Of a stretch of 34,845 nt of DNA, positions 1 to 7,006 are shown piece by piece; positions within the stretch are counted from its first letter, which is position 1; each line of letters starts with the position of its first letter. A program made the translations under genes and the position numbers. The stretch spans positions 1-34,845 of the forward strand of contig NZ_QKZT01000032.1 of assembly GCF_003254055.1 (NCBI RefSeq), given 5' to 3'. Below the pieces are notes generated by a model that was not told the origin of the DNA, ran no database searches, and saw only the letters and a program-made list of their open reading frames with translations. Origin of the DNA: Algoriphagus chordae (lineage in GTDB: Bacteria > Bacteroidota > Bacteroidia > Cytophagales > Cyclobacteriaceae).

Positions 1-240
1 ACCAAAAGCATCCGCAAGATGATCTATACCACTAATGCAGTCGAAGGGTATCACAGGCAGGTTAGAAAGGTCACCAAAACCAAAGGCGCATTTACCAGTG
101 ATATGGCATTGTTGAAACTCGTCTATCTGGCGACAAGAAGGATCGAGAAAAAATGGAGTTCCCCTTTACACAATTGGGGCTTGACTGTCCAACAATTAGC
201 CATTAAGTTTGAAGGAAGGCTAAAGTTGGATATAAATTAA
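1..240 (+). CDS. IS256-family (Mutator-type) transposase, C-terminal part
   Basis: The frame is open from base 1 (TKSIRK-M...), so the gene starts before the window and the Met at base 19 is internal. The 80 visible codons carry the signature end of IS256 transposases: TTNAVEG followed by a basic stretch (RQVRKVTKTKGAF), then an aromatic/leucine-rich C-terminus (NWGLTVQQLAIKFEGRL). The Glu in NAVEG (residue 15 of the fragment) is the expected last member of the family's DDE catalytic triad. The enzyme moves the element by cut-and-paste or copy-out chemistry at the terminal repeats. Whether the full copy is intact cannot be judged here. The start of a similar gene at the other end of the window may belong to another copy of the same element. 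Confidence 0.9.
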   Translation, partial: TKSIRKMIYTTNAVEGYHRQVRKVTKTKGAFTSDMALLKLVYLATRRIEKKWSSPLHNWGLTVQQLAIKFEGRLKLDIN

Positions 241-248
241 TAAATTAG

Positions 249-282
249 TTCCCTTCCCTTGGGGTACCCCAAGGGAAGGGAA
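249..282. repeat. Perfect 34-bp palindrome inside the IS, just past the transposase stop
   Basis: The arms CCCTTCCCTTGGGG and CCCCAAGGGAAGGG meet at a central TA. The symmetry extends two more bases on each side (TT/AA), giving 34 bp without a mismatch. It lies between the transposase stop (240) and the terminal repeat. As RNA it would form a very stable hairpin able to stop transcription or hide start sites, but no T-tract follows it on the plus strand. Its role is unknown. Confidence 0.8.
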
Positions 283-304
283 GGACAGAGTTTAGCTAAC
301 ACTC

Positions 305-584
305 CCTGATCAAATATCAAAATCCTCCGGGAAGCATCTGAAATATAAATTTTGTCATTGAAAAGTTTAACATCCAAAATACCAGTCAAAAAAGAGCTCT
401 CATTCGTCTCCAGCTGAATCAGTTTTAAAGATTTTGTCAATTGTTCCAGTTGCAATTCTTGGTCTATCTTTTTTGGGATTAAAATGGTTTGAAGTTCATT
501 ATCATCAGGCTTTGAGCAACTGAAGAATACCCAACAAACTAATGATAAGCCAGTTAGTAGATTACAGAATCGATTGTATCTCAT
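305..584 (-). pseudogene. 6-bladed beta-propeller lipoprotein, 3' end removed by IS256
   Basis: About 93 host-derived residues remain. They comprise a lipoprotein signal (MRYNRFCNLLTGLSLVCWVF then FSC as the lipobox), a short linker, and the first propeller strand pair ending DKIYISDASRRILIFDQ. The last part aligns with EDRIYVLEIFGCKCIQIFDR of the full-length paralogue at 7007-8224, where the chain continues for some 300 more residues. Here the frame runs instead into the IS end and stops at 237. The product would be secreted and lipid-anchored in the cell envelope. The gene follows the TlpA-like gene by 53 bp and was probably the third gene of that operon. The remnant is very unlikely to fold as a propeller. 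Confidence 0.8.
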
Positions 585-637
585 TTTTTAAGCAGGTTCA
601 GCTATTAGTAAAAATTTTAACTTTAATCTCCTTCATG

Positions 638-2092
638 TTATGGATCAATTAAGCTGTCAAGGAAATCCCTGATTTCCTCCGTATCTGGCCTTGGGGCATT
701 CGGATGAATTAATTTTCCCTCTGGATCAAAAATCAAATATCTTGGGATCAGTGCTTCATCCAATGCTTTAAGATATTCCGATTCGTCTTTGTTCATAGCT
801 ACAAAAGATTGCTCTGGAATTGCTATGTCATATTTGTTAGCAACCTCTTCCCAAAACTTATAATTGTCATCTACAGATAAAAAGATTACTTCAACTCCTT
901 TGCTTTTATAGGCTTCATTTAAAGCCAGCGACGCCGGAAAAGCTTTGATACAAGGAATGCACCAAGCAGCCCTAAGATCAACATATAAATACTTGCCCTT
1001 CTTTTGCCTTAGAATCTCTTCAAATGTGATTGAGCTTTTTTGCAGCCCCATCAATTCTATATCGGGCTCAACACCTTGAAGAGCCTTATTAGATGAATTC
1101 AATAGAACCAACTGGGCGGGATTAGCTAATTTGTCCCCATATCGCACAAGAACTTCATCTGCTTCTTTAAATGATAGATATGGAATTTCCTTTTGTAAAT
1201 AGTGAAAGAGAAGAGATTTTTCGTTGGAACTAAGTTCACCACTAGCTATCAATGAATCTAATAAAGCTTTGGAATCCAACTCAGTTTGGTTGGTAATAAT
1301 CAATTCAGAAAACTCATCCAAAAACACGCGTGGTGCTAGCAGAGAATTATCTTTTTCAAGAAATGAATTAATAGCCGTTTGGGTATTGATATCTAAACTT
1401 TCAGGATCATAAGCTTCCAATTTCTTTTGCTCCATTCTATTTTTAGAAATGTAAAAAGCTTTGACTTCCTCAGAAATCAGACCTTCCTTCCCTAAGGAAT
1501 CTATCCAGTACAACTCTTTTTGAAACCCCTGTATGGCTTCCTCCTTATTTCGCCTCAAGTCCTCATTCATGTCTAATTCAAAGGGAAACGTCTTTGTCTC
1601 ATTCCACAAAAAGTAGAAATCCTGGGCTTTTGAATGGGATTTCACATAAAGCTCAGTGTTCCTTAAAAGCTCCAGATTGTAAGTGTAATAAGAGCTTTCT
1701 TTTTTGACAGATTCAAACCAAGGCTTTTTGTCCTTTTCTAGGATAAGAATACTATCTCCATTTTGGAGGTAATAGGTAAACTCAACCTGGCTATTGTCTC
1801 GATAAACTAAATCAAGGGATCCTCTTTTAGTATTGATGATAAGATCTTTGCTTGACTCGTCAGAATTGAATGAGATCTCCACAGGTAGCATGTTATCATC
1901 CATGTATTTGAATAATGCCTTACGCTGCCGAAAAAACTGATGCGTAACACTATCTTCAAAAACCAATACAATTTGGCCGGGGCCAACAGTTGCTTCTCTT
2001 TCCTCCCCCCTTTCTCCAGAATTACAAGACCAGAAAGCCGTGAGCACCAGTAATTGGAAAAATATATGAACCTTGATTTTAGTCTTTCGCAT
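638..2092 (-). CDS. TlpA-like thioredoxin-fold lipoprotein
   Basis: This 484-residue envelope protein begins with a lipoprotein signal whose lipobox Cys is residue 23 (TAFWSC). A long, mostly helical domain of unknown role spans about residues 30-345. A C-terminal thioredoxin-like domain follows (about 350-484) with the redox motif WCIPC at 377-381, then strand VEVIFLSVD and the cis-Pro region IPRYLIFDPEG. Members of this family reduce or shuffle disulfides of exported proteins. Bacteroidota have many such long N-terminal-extended forms, often beside CarboxypepD_reg or propeller genes, as here. The start overlaps the end of the upstream gene by 14 bp, which indicates translational coupling. 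The exact substrate cannot be told from sequence. Confidence 0.85.
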   Translation of the reverse strand: MRKTKIKVHIFFQLLVLTAFWSCNSGERGEEREATVGPGQIVLVFEDSVTHQFFRQRKALFKYMDDNMLPVEISFNSDESSKDLIINTKRGSLDLVYRDNSQVEFTYYLQNGDSILILEKDKKPWFESVKKESSYYTYNLELLRNTELYVKSHSKAQDFYFLWNETKTFPFELDMNEDLRRNKEEAIQGFQKELYWIDSLGKEGLISEEVKAFYISKNRMEQKKLEAYDPESLDINTQTAINSFLEKDNSLLAPRVFLDEFSELIITNQTELDSKALLDSLIASGELSSNEKSLLFHYLQKEIPYLSFKEADEVLVRYGDKLANPAQLVLLNSSNKALQGVEPDIELMGLQKSSITFEEILRQKKGKYLYVDLRAAWCIPCIKAFPASLALNEAYKSKGVEVIFLSVDDNYKFWEEVANKYDIAIPEQSFVAMNKDESEYLKALDEALIPRYLIFDPEGKLIHPNAPRPDTEEIRDFLDSLIDP

Positions 2093-3350
2093 TGCGCTTA
2101 AATTGTTGTTCCAGACTTTTATTCTTTTCCAAACTCCTGATAATTGCTGAATCCAGCGGATGTTTCTTAATTAAATCATATGCCTTCCAAAAACTTGAAT
2201 CAAGTTCATAATCATTGAATTCAACTTCTTCATCTCGACCCAATGCATCTTTCGCTCGAATCTTTTTCAAATCCTCAGTCATGGGCATATCAAACCAAAA
2301 CGTACTAATATCCATTTGATGCGTACCCACATCACGATTTATCAATCTTAATTCCTTGATACTAATCATTTCCGGATAATAGACTCCATCAACTTCCCTA
2401 AACTTCGCGAAAGTTTGATACTCACCAGATAAATAACCTATTTGATATTCTACAATCGCATGGTTTCTACTGTTTATTTTCAAATAACTACTGCCATTTG
2501 GGGGATCTTTAGTGCTAATAGCTATTTGATAGATCGTGTCATTTCCTATGATCTCCTCTCCCATAAATCTACGATAGGTAGGAAGCTCGGGAATACCCAT
2601 AAATCTGTCCCCGTCTTTTCCAAACCAAGTTTTGGAATTATAAGCATCACCGCGAAATCCATTATGTTGATAGGTTCCAATAATTTCGTTTGATGGTCCG
2701 AGAGCGCTTCCTGTTGATTTAATTTGCTCCCTAATTCTTTGCTTCAGAATTGTCATAGTAGAGTCAACCTCACCCAATTCATCACTTTGTCTTAAGGATT
2801 CCAATTTAACTCTAAGGGCAGATCCTTCTTTTAGATAGCTAACATCTTCTACAACCACAGCTGCCTCTACTAGCTTGGTGAATTCCTCATAGTTGGTTGA
2901 CACTTTTCTGTAAAATCCTTTAAGCTGATGACGTTTGTCAGGATAGTTTTTGGGGATATTATCGATCGCGTGCGAAATCATCTCTTCCATAGAATGATCT
3001 TCAGGCATCACTGTCACCTCATTCAAAGAGAGTAATTGCCTTTGGAGCCCAATTATGTTTCCTGTTTTCGAAAGCGATGAGACAGGGAGCTCCAGCTTTT
3101 GATACCCTATGGAGGAGATCACTACGATTTCATCCATGAACTGGGAAGGGAAAAAGAACTTAAACTCACCTCTCTCATCGGCTAAAGCTGAAAAATCAGG
3201 GTAGTTCTTTAAGTATAGGTATGCAAACTGGACAGGAGAGGAATCCTCCTTATCTGTCACGACACCGGAAATATTATTTGTTTGCTGATTTTGGGCTAAC
3301 GCTACCTGAACACAGAGAAAAAAAATAGTGGTGCATAAAAATTTCATCAC
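2079..3350 (-). CDS. CarboxypepD_reg-like domain envelope protein
   Basis: The 423-residue protein has a cleavable signal peptide (MMKFLCTTIFFLCVQVALA before QNQ). A carboxypeptidase-regulatory-like beta-sandwich follows at about residues 25-110 (ISGVVTDKEDSSPVQFAYLY...GEFKFFFP...SSIGYQKLEL). The remaining about 300 residues have no recognised catalytic motif but resemble the core of DUF5686-type proteins without the outer-membrane barrel. Such proteins are secreted and may sit at the outer membrane. It appears to be the first gene of an operon with the TlpA-like lipoprotein (14-bp overlap) and the truncated propeller lipoprotein. The rplT terminator lies only about 50 bp upstream, so it probably has its own promoter. 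Function unknown. Confidence 0.8.
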   Translation of the reverse strand: MMKFLCTTIFFLCVQVALAQNQQTNNISGVVTDKEDSSPVQFAYLYLKNYPDFSALADERGEFKFFFPSQFMDEIVVISSIGYQKLELPVSSLSKTGNIIGLQRQLLSLNEVTVMPEDHSMEEMISHAIDNIPKNYPDKRHQLKGFYRKVSTNYEEFTKLVEAAVVVEDVSYLKEGSALRVKLESLRQSDELGEVDSTMTILKQRIREQIKSTGSALGPSNEIIGTYQHNGFRGDAYNSKTWFGKDGDRFMGIPELPTYRRFMGEEIIGNDTIYQIAISTKDPPNGSSYLKINSRNHAIVEYQIGYLSGEYQTFAKFREVDGVYYPEMISIKELRLINRDVGTHQMDISTFWFDMPMTEDLKKIRAKDALGRDEEVEFNDYELDSSFWKAYDLIKKHPLDSAIIRSLEKNKSLEQQFKRNAKD

Positions 3351-3401
3351 CTAATAAAATAAAAATCATAGATTTTATCAATAAAAGAATAGTCTGAAAC
3401 C

Positions 3402-3430
3402 AAAAAAAGCCTCCCCGAAGGAAGGCTTTT
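3402..3430 (-). terminator. Rho-independent terminator of infC-rpmI-rplT
   Basis: On the minus strand the sequence reads AAAAGCCTTCC, TTCG, GGGAGGCTTTT, then more T. This is an 11-bp stem with one G-T wobble, closed by a C(UUCG)G tetraloop and followed by a seven-T run. It lies just past the rplT stop codon. Confidence 0.9.
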
Positions 3431-3433
3431 AAT

Positions 3434-3459
3434 AAAATAAGGCAGTGCGTCCTTATTTT
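3434..3459. repeat. Hairpin overlapping the rplT stop codon
   Basis: AAAATAAGG (3434-3442) and CCTTATTTT (3451-3459) are perfect complements around an 8-nt loop. The rplT stop codon (3453-3455) lies in one arm. It stands directly in front of the UUCG terminator and may act with it as a tandem terminator or as a 3'-end stabiliser. Confidence 0.6.
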
Positions 3460-3797
3460 ACAGTTTCAACTACAGCTTTGAATGCTTCTGGGTGATTCAT
3501 GGCTAAATCTGCCAAAACCTTACGGTTAAGTTCGATCTCACCTTTCTTCAATAATCCCATCAATTGAGAGTAGGATACGCCGTGCATTCTTGCACCTGCG
3601 TTGATACGCTGAATCCATAAAGCTCTGAATTCTCTTTTCTTCGCTTTACGATCTCTGTACGCATACTGAAGACCTTTCTCATACTTGTTTTTGGCTACTG
3701 TCCATACGTTGCTACCTCTTCCGAAGTAACCTCTTGTGGCTTTTAGCACTTTTTTTCTTCTTGCTCTGGACGCAACCGCGTTTACCGATCTAGGCAT
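3453..3797 (-). CDS. rplT: 50S ribosomal protein L20
   Basis: At 114 residues it has the usual length. It shows the family's basic N-terminus (MPRSVNAVASRARRKKVLK), the GYFGRGSN segment and the globular part RDRKAKKREFRALWIQRINA, ending in LADLAMNHPEAFKAVVE. L20 binds 23S rRNA early in large-subunit assembly and in some bacteria represses its own operon by binding mRNA. It is the last gene of infC-rpmI-rplT and is followed at once by a strong terminator. The 107-bp spacer before it is long for this operon and holds two hairpins, listed separately. Confidence 0.97.
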   Translation of the reverse strand: MPRSVNAVASRARRKKVLKATRGYFGRGSNVWTVAKNKYEKGLQYAYRDRKAKKREFRALWIQRINAGARMHGVSYSQLMGLLKKGEIELNRKVLADLAMNHPEAFKAVVETVK

Positions 3798-3823
3798 AGT
3801 GTTTTGTTTTTTGACGCATGGTG

Positions 3824-3862
3824 TCCCGAATTATCGGGATCTTGGAAACCAGTGTGCCTGGT
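3824..3862 (-). promoter_or_regulatory. Two tandem hairpins in the rpmI-rplT spacer
   Basis: The first dyad is ACCAG (3848-3852) with CTGGT (3858-3862) and a 5-nt loop. The second is TCCCGA (3824-3829) with TCGGGA (3834-3839) and a 4-nt loop. In the minus-strand mRNA they lie one after the other, 26 to 65 nt ahead of the rplT start. This is a candidate translational control site, for example for L20. It could also be a partial attenuator or RNA-processing site. No known leader motif was recognised. Confidence 0.45.
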
Positions 3863-3904
3863 GAATAAATAAACCTTAATTAATTTTTAAGCTACTGCTG
3901 AAAA

Positions 3905-4099
3905 TCAGATTCTCAACATGTCTCTTACTCTACCTTCATCAGATTCGTGAACAAGACCAGTTTTGGTCAAGTTACGCTTCCTTTTGGTAGCTTTCTTGGT
4001 TAGGATGTGGCTTTTGAAAGCGTGTTTCCTTTTGATTTTACCGGTTCCTGTCAAAGCGAACCGCTTCTTTGCACTGGATTTGGTTTTTACCTTTGGCAT
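3905..4099 (-). CDS. rpmI: 50S ribosomal protein L35
   Basis: This is a 64-residue, very basic protein with the family pattern MPKVKTKSSAKKRF...TGTGKIKRKHAFKSHILTKK and C-terminal KRNLTKTGLV...VRDMLRI. It is a small component of the large ribosomal subunit. It starts at an ATG 26 bp past the infC stop, in the order infC-rpmI-rplT conserved across bacteria. Confidence 0.97.
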   Translation of the reverse strand: MPKVKTKSSAKKRFALTGTGKIKRKHAFKSHILTKKATKRKRNLTKTGLVHESDEGRVRDMLRI

Positions 4100-4125
4100 T
4101 TTGCTGTATTTATATTAGTTGAAAT

Positions 4126-4680
4126 TTATTTCTTTCCTGCTTTCGGAGCGATGAAGATGTTCATTCTCTTTCCTTCCATTTTTGGAAGCTGCTCTACTGC
4201 ACCGTATTCTGCGAGTGCCTGAGCAAATTTAAGAAGTAACATCTCTCCTCTTTCTTTAAACACAATGCTACGACCTACGAAATGTACGTATGCCTTTACC
4301 TTTGCGCCTTCTTTCAAGAAGTTGATGGCATGCTTCAATTTGAAATTGTAATCATGCTCATCCGTATTCGGTCCGAATCTGATTTCTTTCAAAACAATCT
4401 TAGCCGCATTGGACTTGATCTCCTTTTGTTTCTTTTTCTGCTCGTACTTAAACTTCGCGTAGTCAAGAATCTTACAAACGGGAGGATCGACGTTAGGAGA
4501 AATCTCTACAAGATCCAGGTCATTTTCCTGAGCGAGTTTGATGGCTTTATCTGTAGGAAGTAATGCGTTTCCACCCTCTACAAAATCACCAACCACTCTC
4601 ACTTCACGAGCTCTGATTTTCTGGTTTACTTTATAAGGTTCTTCTTGTCTACCTCTGTAGGGTTGTCTGTTGTTTCTCAA
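4126..4680 (-). CDS. infC: Translation initiation factor IF-3 with a TTG start
   Basis: The 184-residue protein has the full IF-3 architecture. The N-terminal domain includes YKVNQKIRAREVRVVG and DLVEISPNVDPPVCKILDYAKFKYEQ. The lysine-rich linker is KKKQKEIKSNA. The C-terminal domain includes KEIRFGPNTDEHDYNFKLKHAINFL and ends MNIFIAPK. IF-3 binds the 30S subunit and rejects wrong start codons and initiator pairs. The start chosen is TTG at 4680-4678, because no in-frame ATG lies upstream in the short intergenic space and the homologous N-terminus begins here. A non-AUG start is the classical device by which IF-3 represses its own synthesis. The mature N-terminus needs confirmation, since ATC and ATA codons lie a few codons upstream. 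Confidence 0.95.
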   Translation of the reverse strand: MRNNRQPYRGRQEEPYKVNQKIRAREVRVVGDFVEGGNALLPTDKAIKLAQENDLDLVEISPNVDPPVCKILDYAKFKYEQKKKQKEIKSNAAKIVLKEIRFGPNTDEHDYNFKLKHAINFLKEGAKVKAYVHFVGRSIVFKERGEMLLLKFAQALAEYGAVEQLPKMEGKRMNIFIAPKAGKK

Positions 4681-4712
4681 GTTTACGTTGATTGTTTTTA
4701 TGAAATTGGATG

Positions 4713-4720
4713 CAAATATC
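4713..4720 (-). promoter_or_regulatory. Possible -7 box for infC-rpmI-rplT
   Basis: The minus strand reads GATATTTG, one mismatch from the Bacteroidota TAnnTTTG box. It lies 32 bp ahead of the infC start and is followed by CA, as is common. No clear TTG -33 element is seen at the usual distance, so this is only a candidate. Confidence 0.35.
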
Positions 4721-4752
4721 GGAATTATTTCTAATTAAGAAAAACTGAATTA

Positions 4753-4769
4753 AATAATACAGTATTATT
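4753..4769. repeat. AT-rich perfect dyad over the thrS stop codon
   Basis: AATAATAC, one central base, then GTATTATT. The thrS stop codon (4765-4767) falls inside it. It could be a weak 3' hairpin or a protein-binding dyad. It lacks the GC-rich stem expected of a terminator. Confidence 0.35.
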
Positions 4770-6714
4770 CCTTACTCAATGATGCTGAAATAATGCCTTG
4801 AAAATAGTTTATAAACTCCTCCGGAGAGAAATTACCTAGATCTCCTTCACCATGCTTGCGGACAGAAAGCTTTCGCTCTTCCTGCTCCTTTTCCCCTACT
4901 ATCAGCATAAAAGGTACTTTTTTAACTTCAGAGTCACGGATTTTTCTTCCGATCTTTTCATCTCTGTTGTCTATAGAACCTGATATTCCCACCTCTTCGA
5001 GGATTGACTTTATTTCTTCTGCATATTCTACATATTTCTCAGAAATAGGCAAAATATTGATCTGCTCAGGTGAAAGCCATAGCGGGAAGTTGCCTGCACA
5101 GTGCTCGATAAGCACCGCGACGAATCTCTCCAAAGAACCAAATGGCGCTCTGTGGATCATCACAGGTCTATGCTTCTGATTGTCCGATCCGATGTATTCC
5201 AACTCGAATCGTTCTGGTAAGTTGTAATCTACCTGGATAGTTCCCAACTGCCATTTTCTTCCCAAGGCATCTTTCACCATAAAGTCCAACTTAGGACCGT
5301 AGAATGCAGCTTCGCCAAGCTCAGTTACCGTATTTAATCCTTTCTCTGCAGCTGCCTCAATGATCGCAGATTCTGCTTTGTTCCAGTTTTCATCCCCTCC
5401 AATATATTTGGCAGGATTTTCTGGATCACGCAACGAAATCTGAGCGGTATAATCCTCAAAACCTAAAGCCTTGAATACATACAATACCAAGTCAATAACC
5501 TTGATAAATTCCTCTTTCACCTGATCTGGGCGACAGAAGATGTGCGCATCATCCTGAGTAAATCCTCTAACACGGGTCAATCCATGCAATTCCCCACTCT
5601 GCTCATAGCGATATACAGTGCCAAATTCCGCATAGCGAATCGGCAATTCCTTATATGAGTGTGGCTTGTGCTTATAAATCTCACAGTGATGTGGACAGTT
5701 CATCGGCTTCAGCAAAAACTCTTCCCCTTCATGCGGAGTAGTTATTGGCTGAAATGAATCCTTGCCATATTTCTCATAATGGCCAGAAGTCTCATATAGA
5801 GCTTTGTGACCAATATGAGGAGTGATTACCTGCTGATAACCTGCTTTATCCTGCGCTTTTTTTAAGAAATTGACCAAACGCTCTCTAAGCAAGGTTCCCT
5901 TTGGCAGCCAAAGTGGTAGACCTGCTCCTACTTTCTCAGAGAAAGTAAATAGCTCAAGTTCTCGTCCCAGTTTCCTGTGATCTCGCTTCTTTGCTTCTTC
6001 CAGCAAAGTCAAGTATTCAGATAGCTCTTTCGCTTTAGGGAAGGTGACACCATAGATACGAGTAAGCATTTTGCGGTTCTCGTCTCCTCTCCAGTAAGCA
6101 CCAGCAATGTTGGTAAGTTTCACAGCCTTTACAAAACCGGTATTGGGGATATGAGGTCCACGACAAAGATCTACGAAGTTTCCTTGCTGATAGAAAGTGA
6201 TCGTTCCATCTTCAAGCCCTTCTAAAAGGTCGAGCTTGTACTCGTCACCTTTATCCTCGAAATAAGCAACAGCATCTTTCTTGGAAACATCAGAACGGAT
6301 GTACTCATTTTTCTTACGAGCCAATTCAATCATTTTCTTCTCGATTGCCTCGAGCTCAGAACCATCTAGCGTCTTATCACCGAAATCTACATCGTAGTAG
6401 AATCCTGTTTCGATCGGAGGTCCAATACCGAATTTGATACCTGGATGAAGAGCTTCTAATGCTTCTGCAAGCAAGTGAGCTGAGGAGTGCCAAAAAGTAT
6501 TTTTGCCTTCTCCGTCATTCCAAGTCAACAGTTGGATAGTTGAATCAGTGTCTATAGCTCGGGTAGCATCCCAAACCTGTCCATTAACTTTTGCGGCTAG
6601 AACGTTTCTCGCTAAACCCTCGCTGATACTTGCAGCAATCTGTAGTCCGGTGGTTCCTTTCTCGTACTCCTTCACAGTGCCATCCGGAAGGGTAATTTTA
6701 ATTTGATCTGACAT
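4765..6714 (-). CDS. thrS: Threonine--tRNA ligase
   Basis: At 649 residues this is a full-length bacterial ThrRS. It has an N-terminal TGS domain (IKITLPDGTVKEYEKGTTG). The editing domain has the zinc-like motif HSSAHLLAEAL, FGIGPPIETGFYYD, and a CRGPHIP box. The class II catalytic core includes motif 2 (RYAEFGTVYRYEQSGELHGL, TRVRGFTQDDAHIFC), KPMNCPHHCEIY, and motif 3 (IHRAPFGSLERF). The C-terminal anticodon-binding domain ends with SVRKHGEGDLG. It charges tRNA-Thr and clears mischarged Ser-tRNA-Thr in the cytoplasm. It lies directly ahead of infC on the same strand, separated by 84 bp, a common bacterial neighbourhood. Confidence 0.98.
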   Translation of the reverse strand: MSDQIKITLPDGTVKEYEKGTTGLQIAASISEGLARNVLAAKVNGQVWDATRAIDTDSTIQLLTWNDGEGKNTFWHSSAHLLAEALEALHPGIKFGIGPPIETGFYYDVDFGDKTLDGSELEAIEKKMIELARKKNEYIRSDVSKKDAVAYFEDKGDEYKLDLLEGLEDGTITFYQQGNFVDLCRGPHIPNTGFVKAVKLTNIAGAYWRGDENRKMLTRIYGVTFPKAKELSEYLTLLEEAKKRDHRKLGRELELFTFSEKVGAGLPLWLPKGTLLRERLVNFLKKAQDKAGYQQVITPHIGHKALYETSGHYEKYGKDSFQPITTPHEGEEFLLKPMNCPHHCEIYKHKPHSYKELPIRYAEFGTVYRYEQSGELHGLTRVRGFTQDDAHIFCRPDQVKEEFIKVIDLVLYVFKALGFEDYTAQISLRDPENPAKYIGGDENWNKAESAIIEAAAEKGLNTVTELGEAAFYGPKLDFMVKDALGRKWQLGTIQVDYNLPERFELEYIGSDNQKHRPVMIHRAPFGSLERFVAVLIEHCAGNFPLWLSPEQINILPISEKYVEYAEEIKSILEEVGISGSIDNRDEKIGRKIRDSEVKKVPFMLIVGEKEQEERKLSVRKHGEGDLGNFSPEEFINYFQGIISASLSKE

Positions 6715-6729
6715 TTGTAAAATTAGTTC

Positions 6730-6770
6730 TGCCCATACAAAAGGGCATAAAGATTAAGTTGCAAATATGC
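6730..6770 (-). promoter_or_regulatory. thrS: Candidate thrS promoter and leader hairpin
   Basis: The minus strand has CATATTTG (6769-6762), one mismatch from TAnnTTTG, with a TTG 17 bp upstream (6789-6787). The leader that follows contains the dyad TGCCC (6730-6734) and GGGCA (6743-6747) about 15 bp before the start codon. No T-box or other known tRNA-sensing element was recognised. Confidence 0.4.
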
Positions 6771-6877
6771 ACAAGTGCGATGCAACCAAAAAATAAATGG
6801 GAAAGGAATATGGAAATGAGTGCCAATTTTTTAATATCTCCTCTCATGGCTTTTACCTAAATTTCTTTGCTTGCTTT

Positions 6878-6908
6878 GGCTGGAAGACCGATGACGGGTG
6901 ACCGGAGT
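6878..6908 (+). repeat. Dispersed repeat, copy A
   Basis: It starts GGCTGGAAGACCGATGACGG and continues GTGACCGGAGT. Twenty-nine of 31 bases match copy B at 27792-27822. Within the unit, GACCGATGAC and GGTGACCGGA look like a degenerate internal duplication. Both copies lie in gene-free DNA. Confidence 0.7.
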
Positions 6909-7006
6909 AGCCTAAATGCTAGTGTTTAACTTACAATTAAGTCGCTTTGATGTCTTTTACTGATCCGAATTGCAGAAACACCCACTTGCTGCTGGATAAA
7001 GACCCC

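Larger units (their letters stand above)
1..304 (+). mobile_element. Right end of an IS256-family insertion sequence (partial)
   Basis: This is the terminal part of an IS: the end of the transposase gene (1-240), a perfect palindrome (249-282) and the right terminal inverted repeat (about 284-304). Read on the minus strand, the repeat runs GAGTGTTAGCTAAACTCTGT-C. It matches GACTGTAATCTAAACTCTGT-C at 34753-34773 at 18 of 21 positions. The element begins outside the window. The boundary at 304 is inferred from that match and from the interrupted gene that resumes at 305. The exact edge could be off by one or two bases. Confidence 0.85.
6715..7006. other. Intergenic DNA with one copy of a dispersed 31-bp repeat
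   Basis: Apart from the thrS promoter region, this 292-bp stretch holds no plausible gene. Positions 6878-6908 carry a sequence beginning GGCTGGAAGACCGATGACGG that recurs at 27792-27822 in the other large intergenic space, with two mismatches. Confidence 0.6.
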
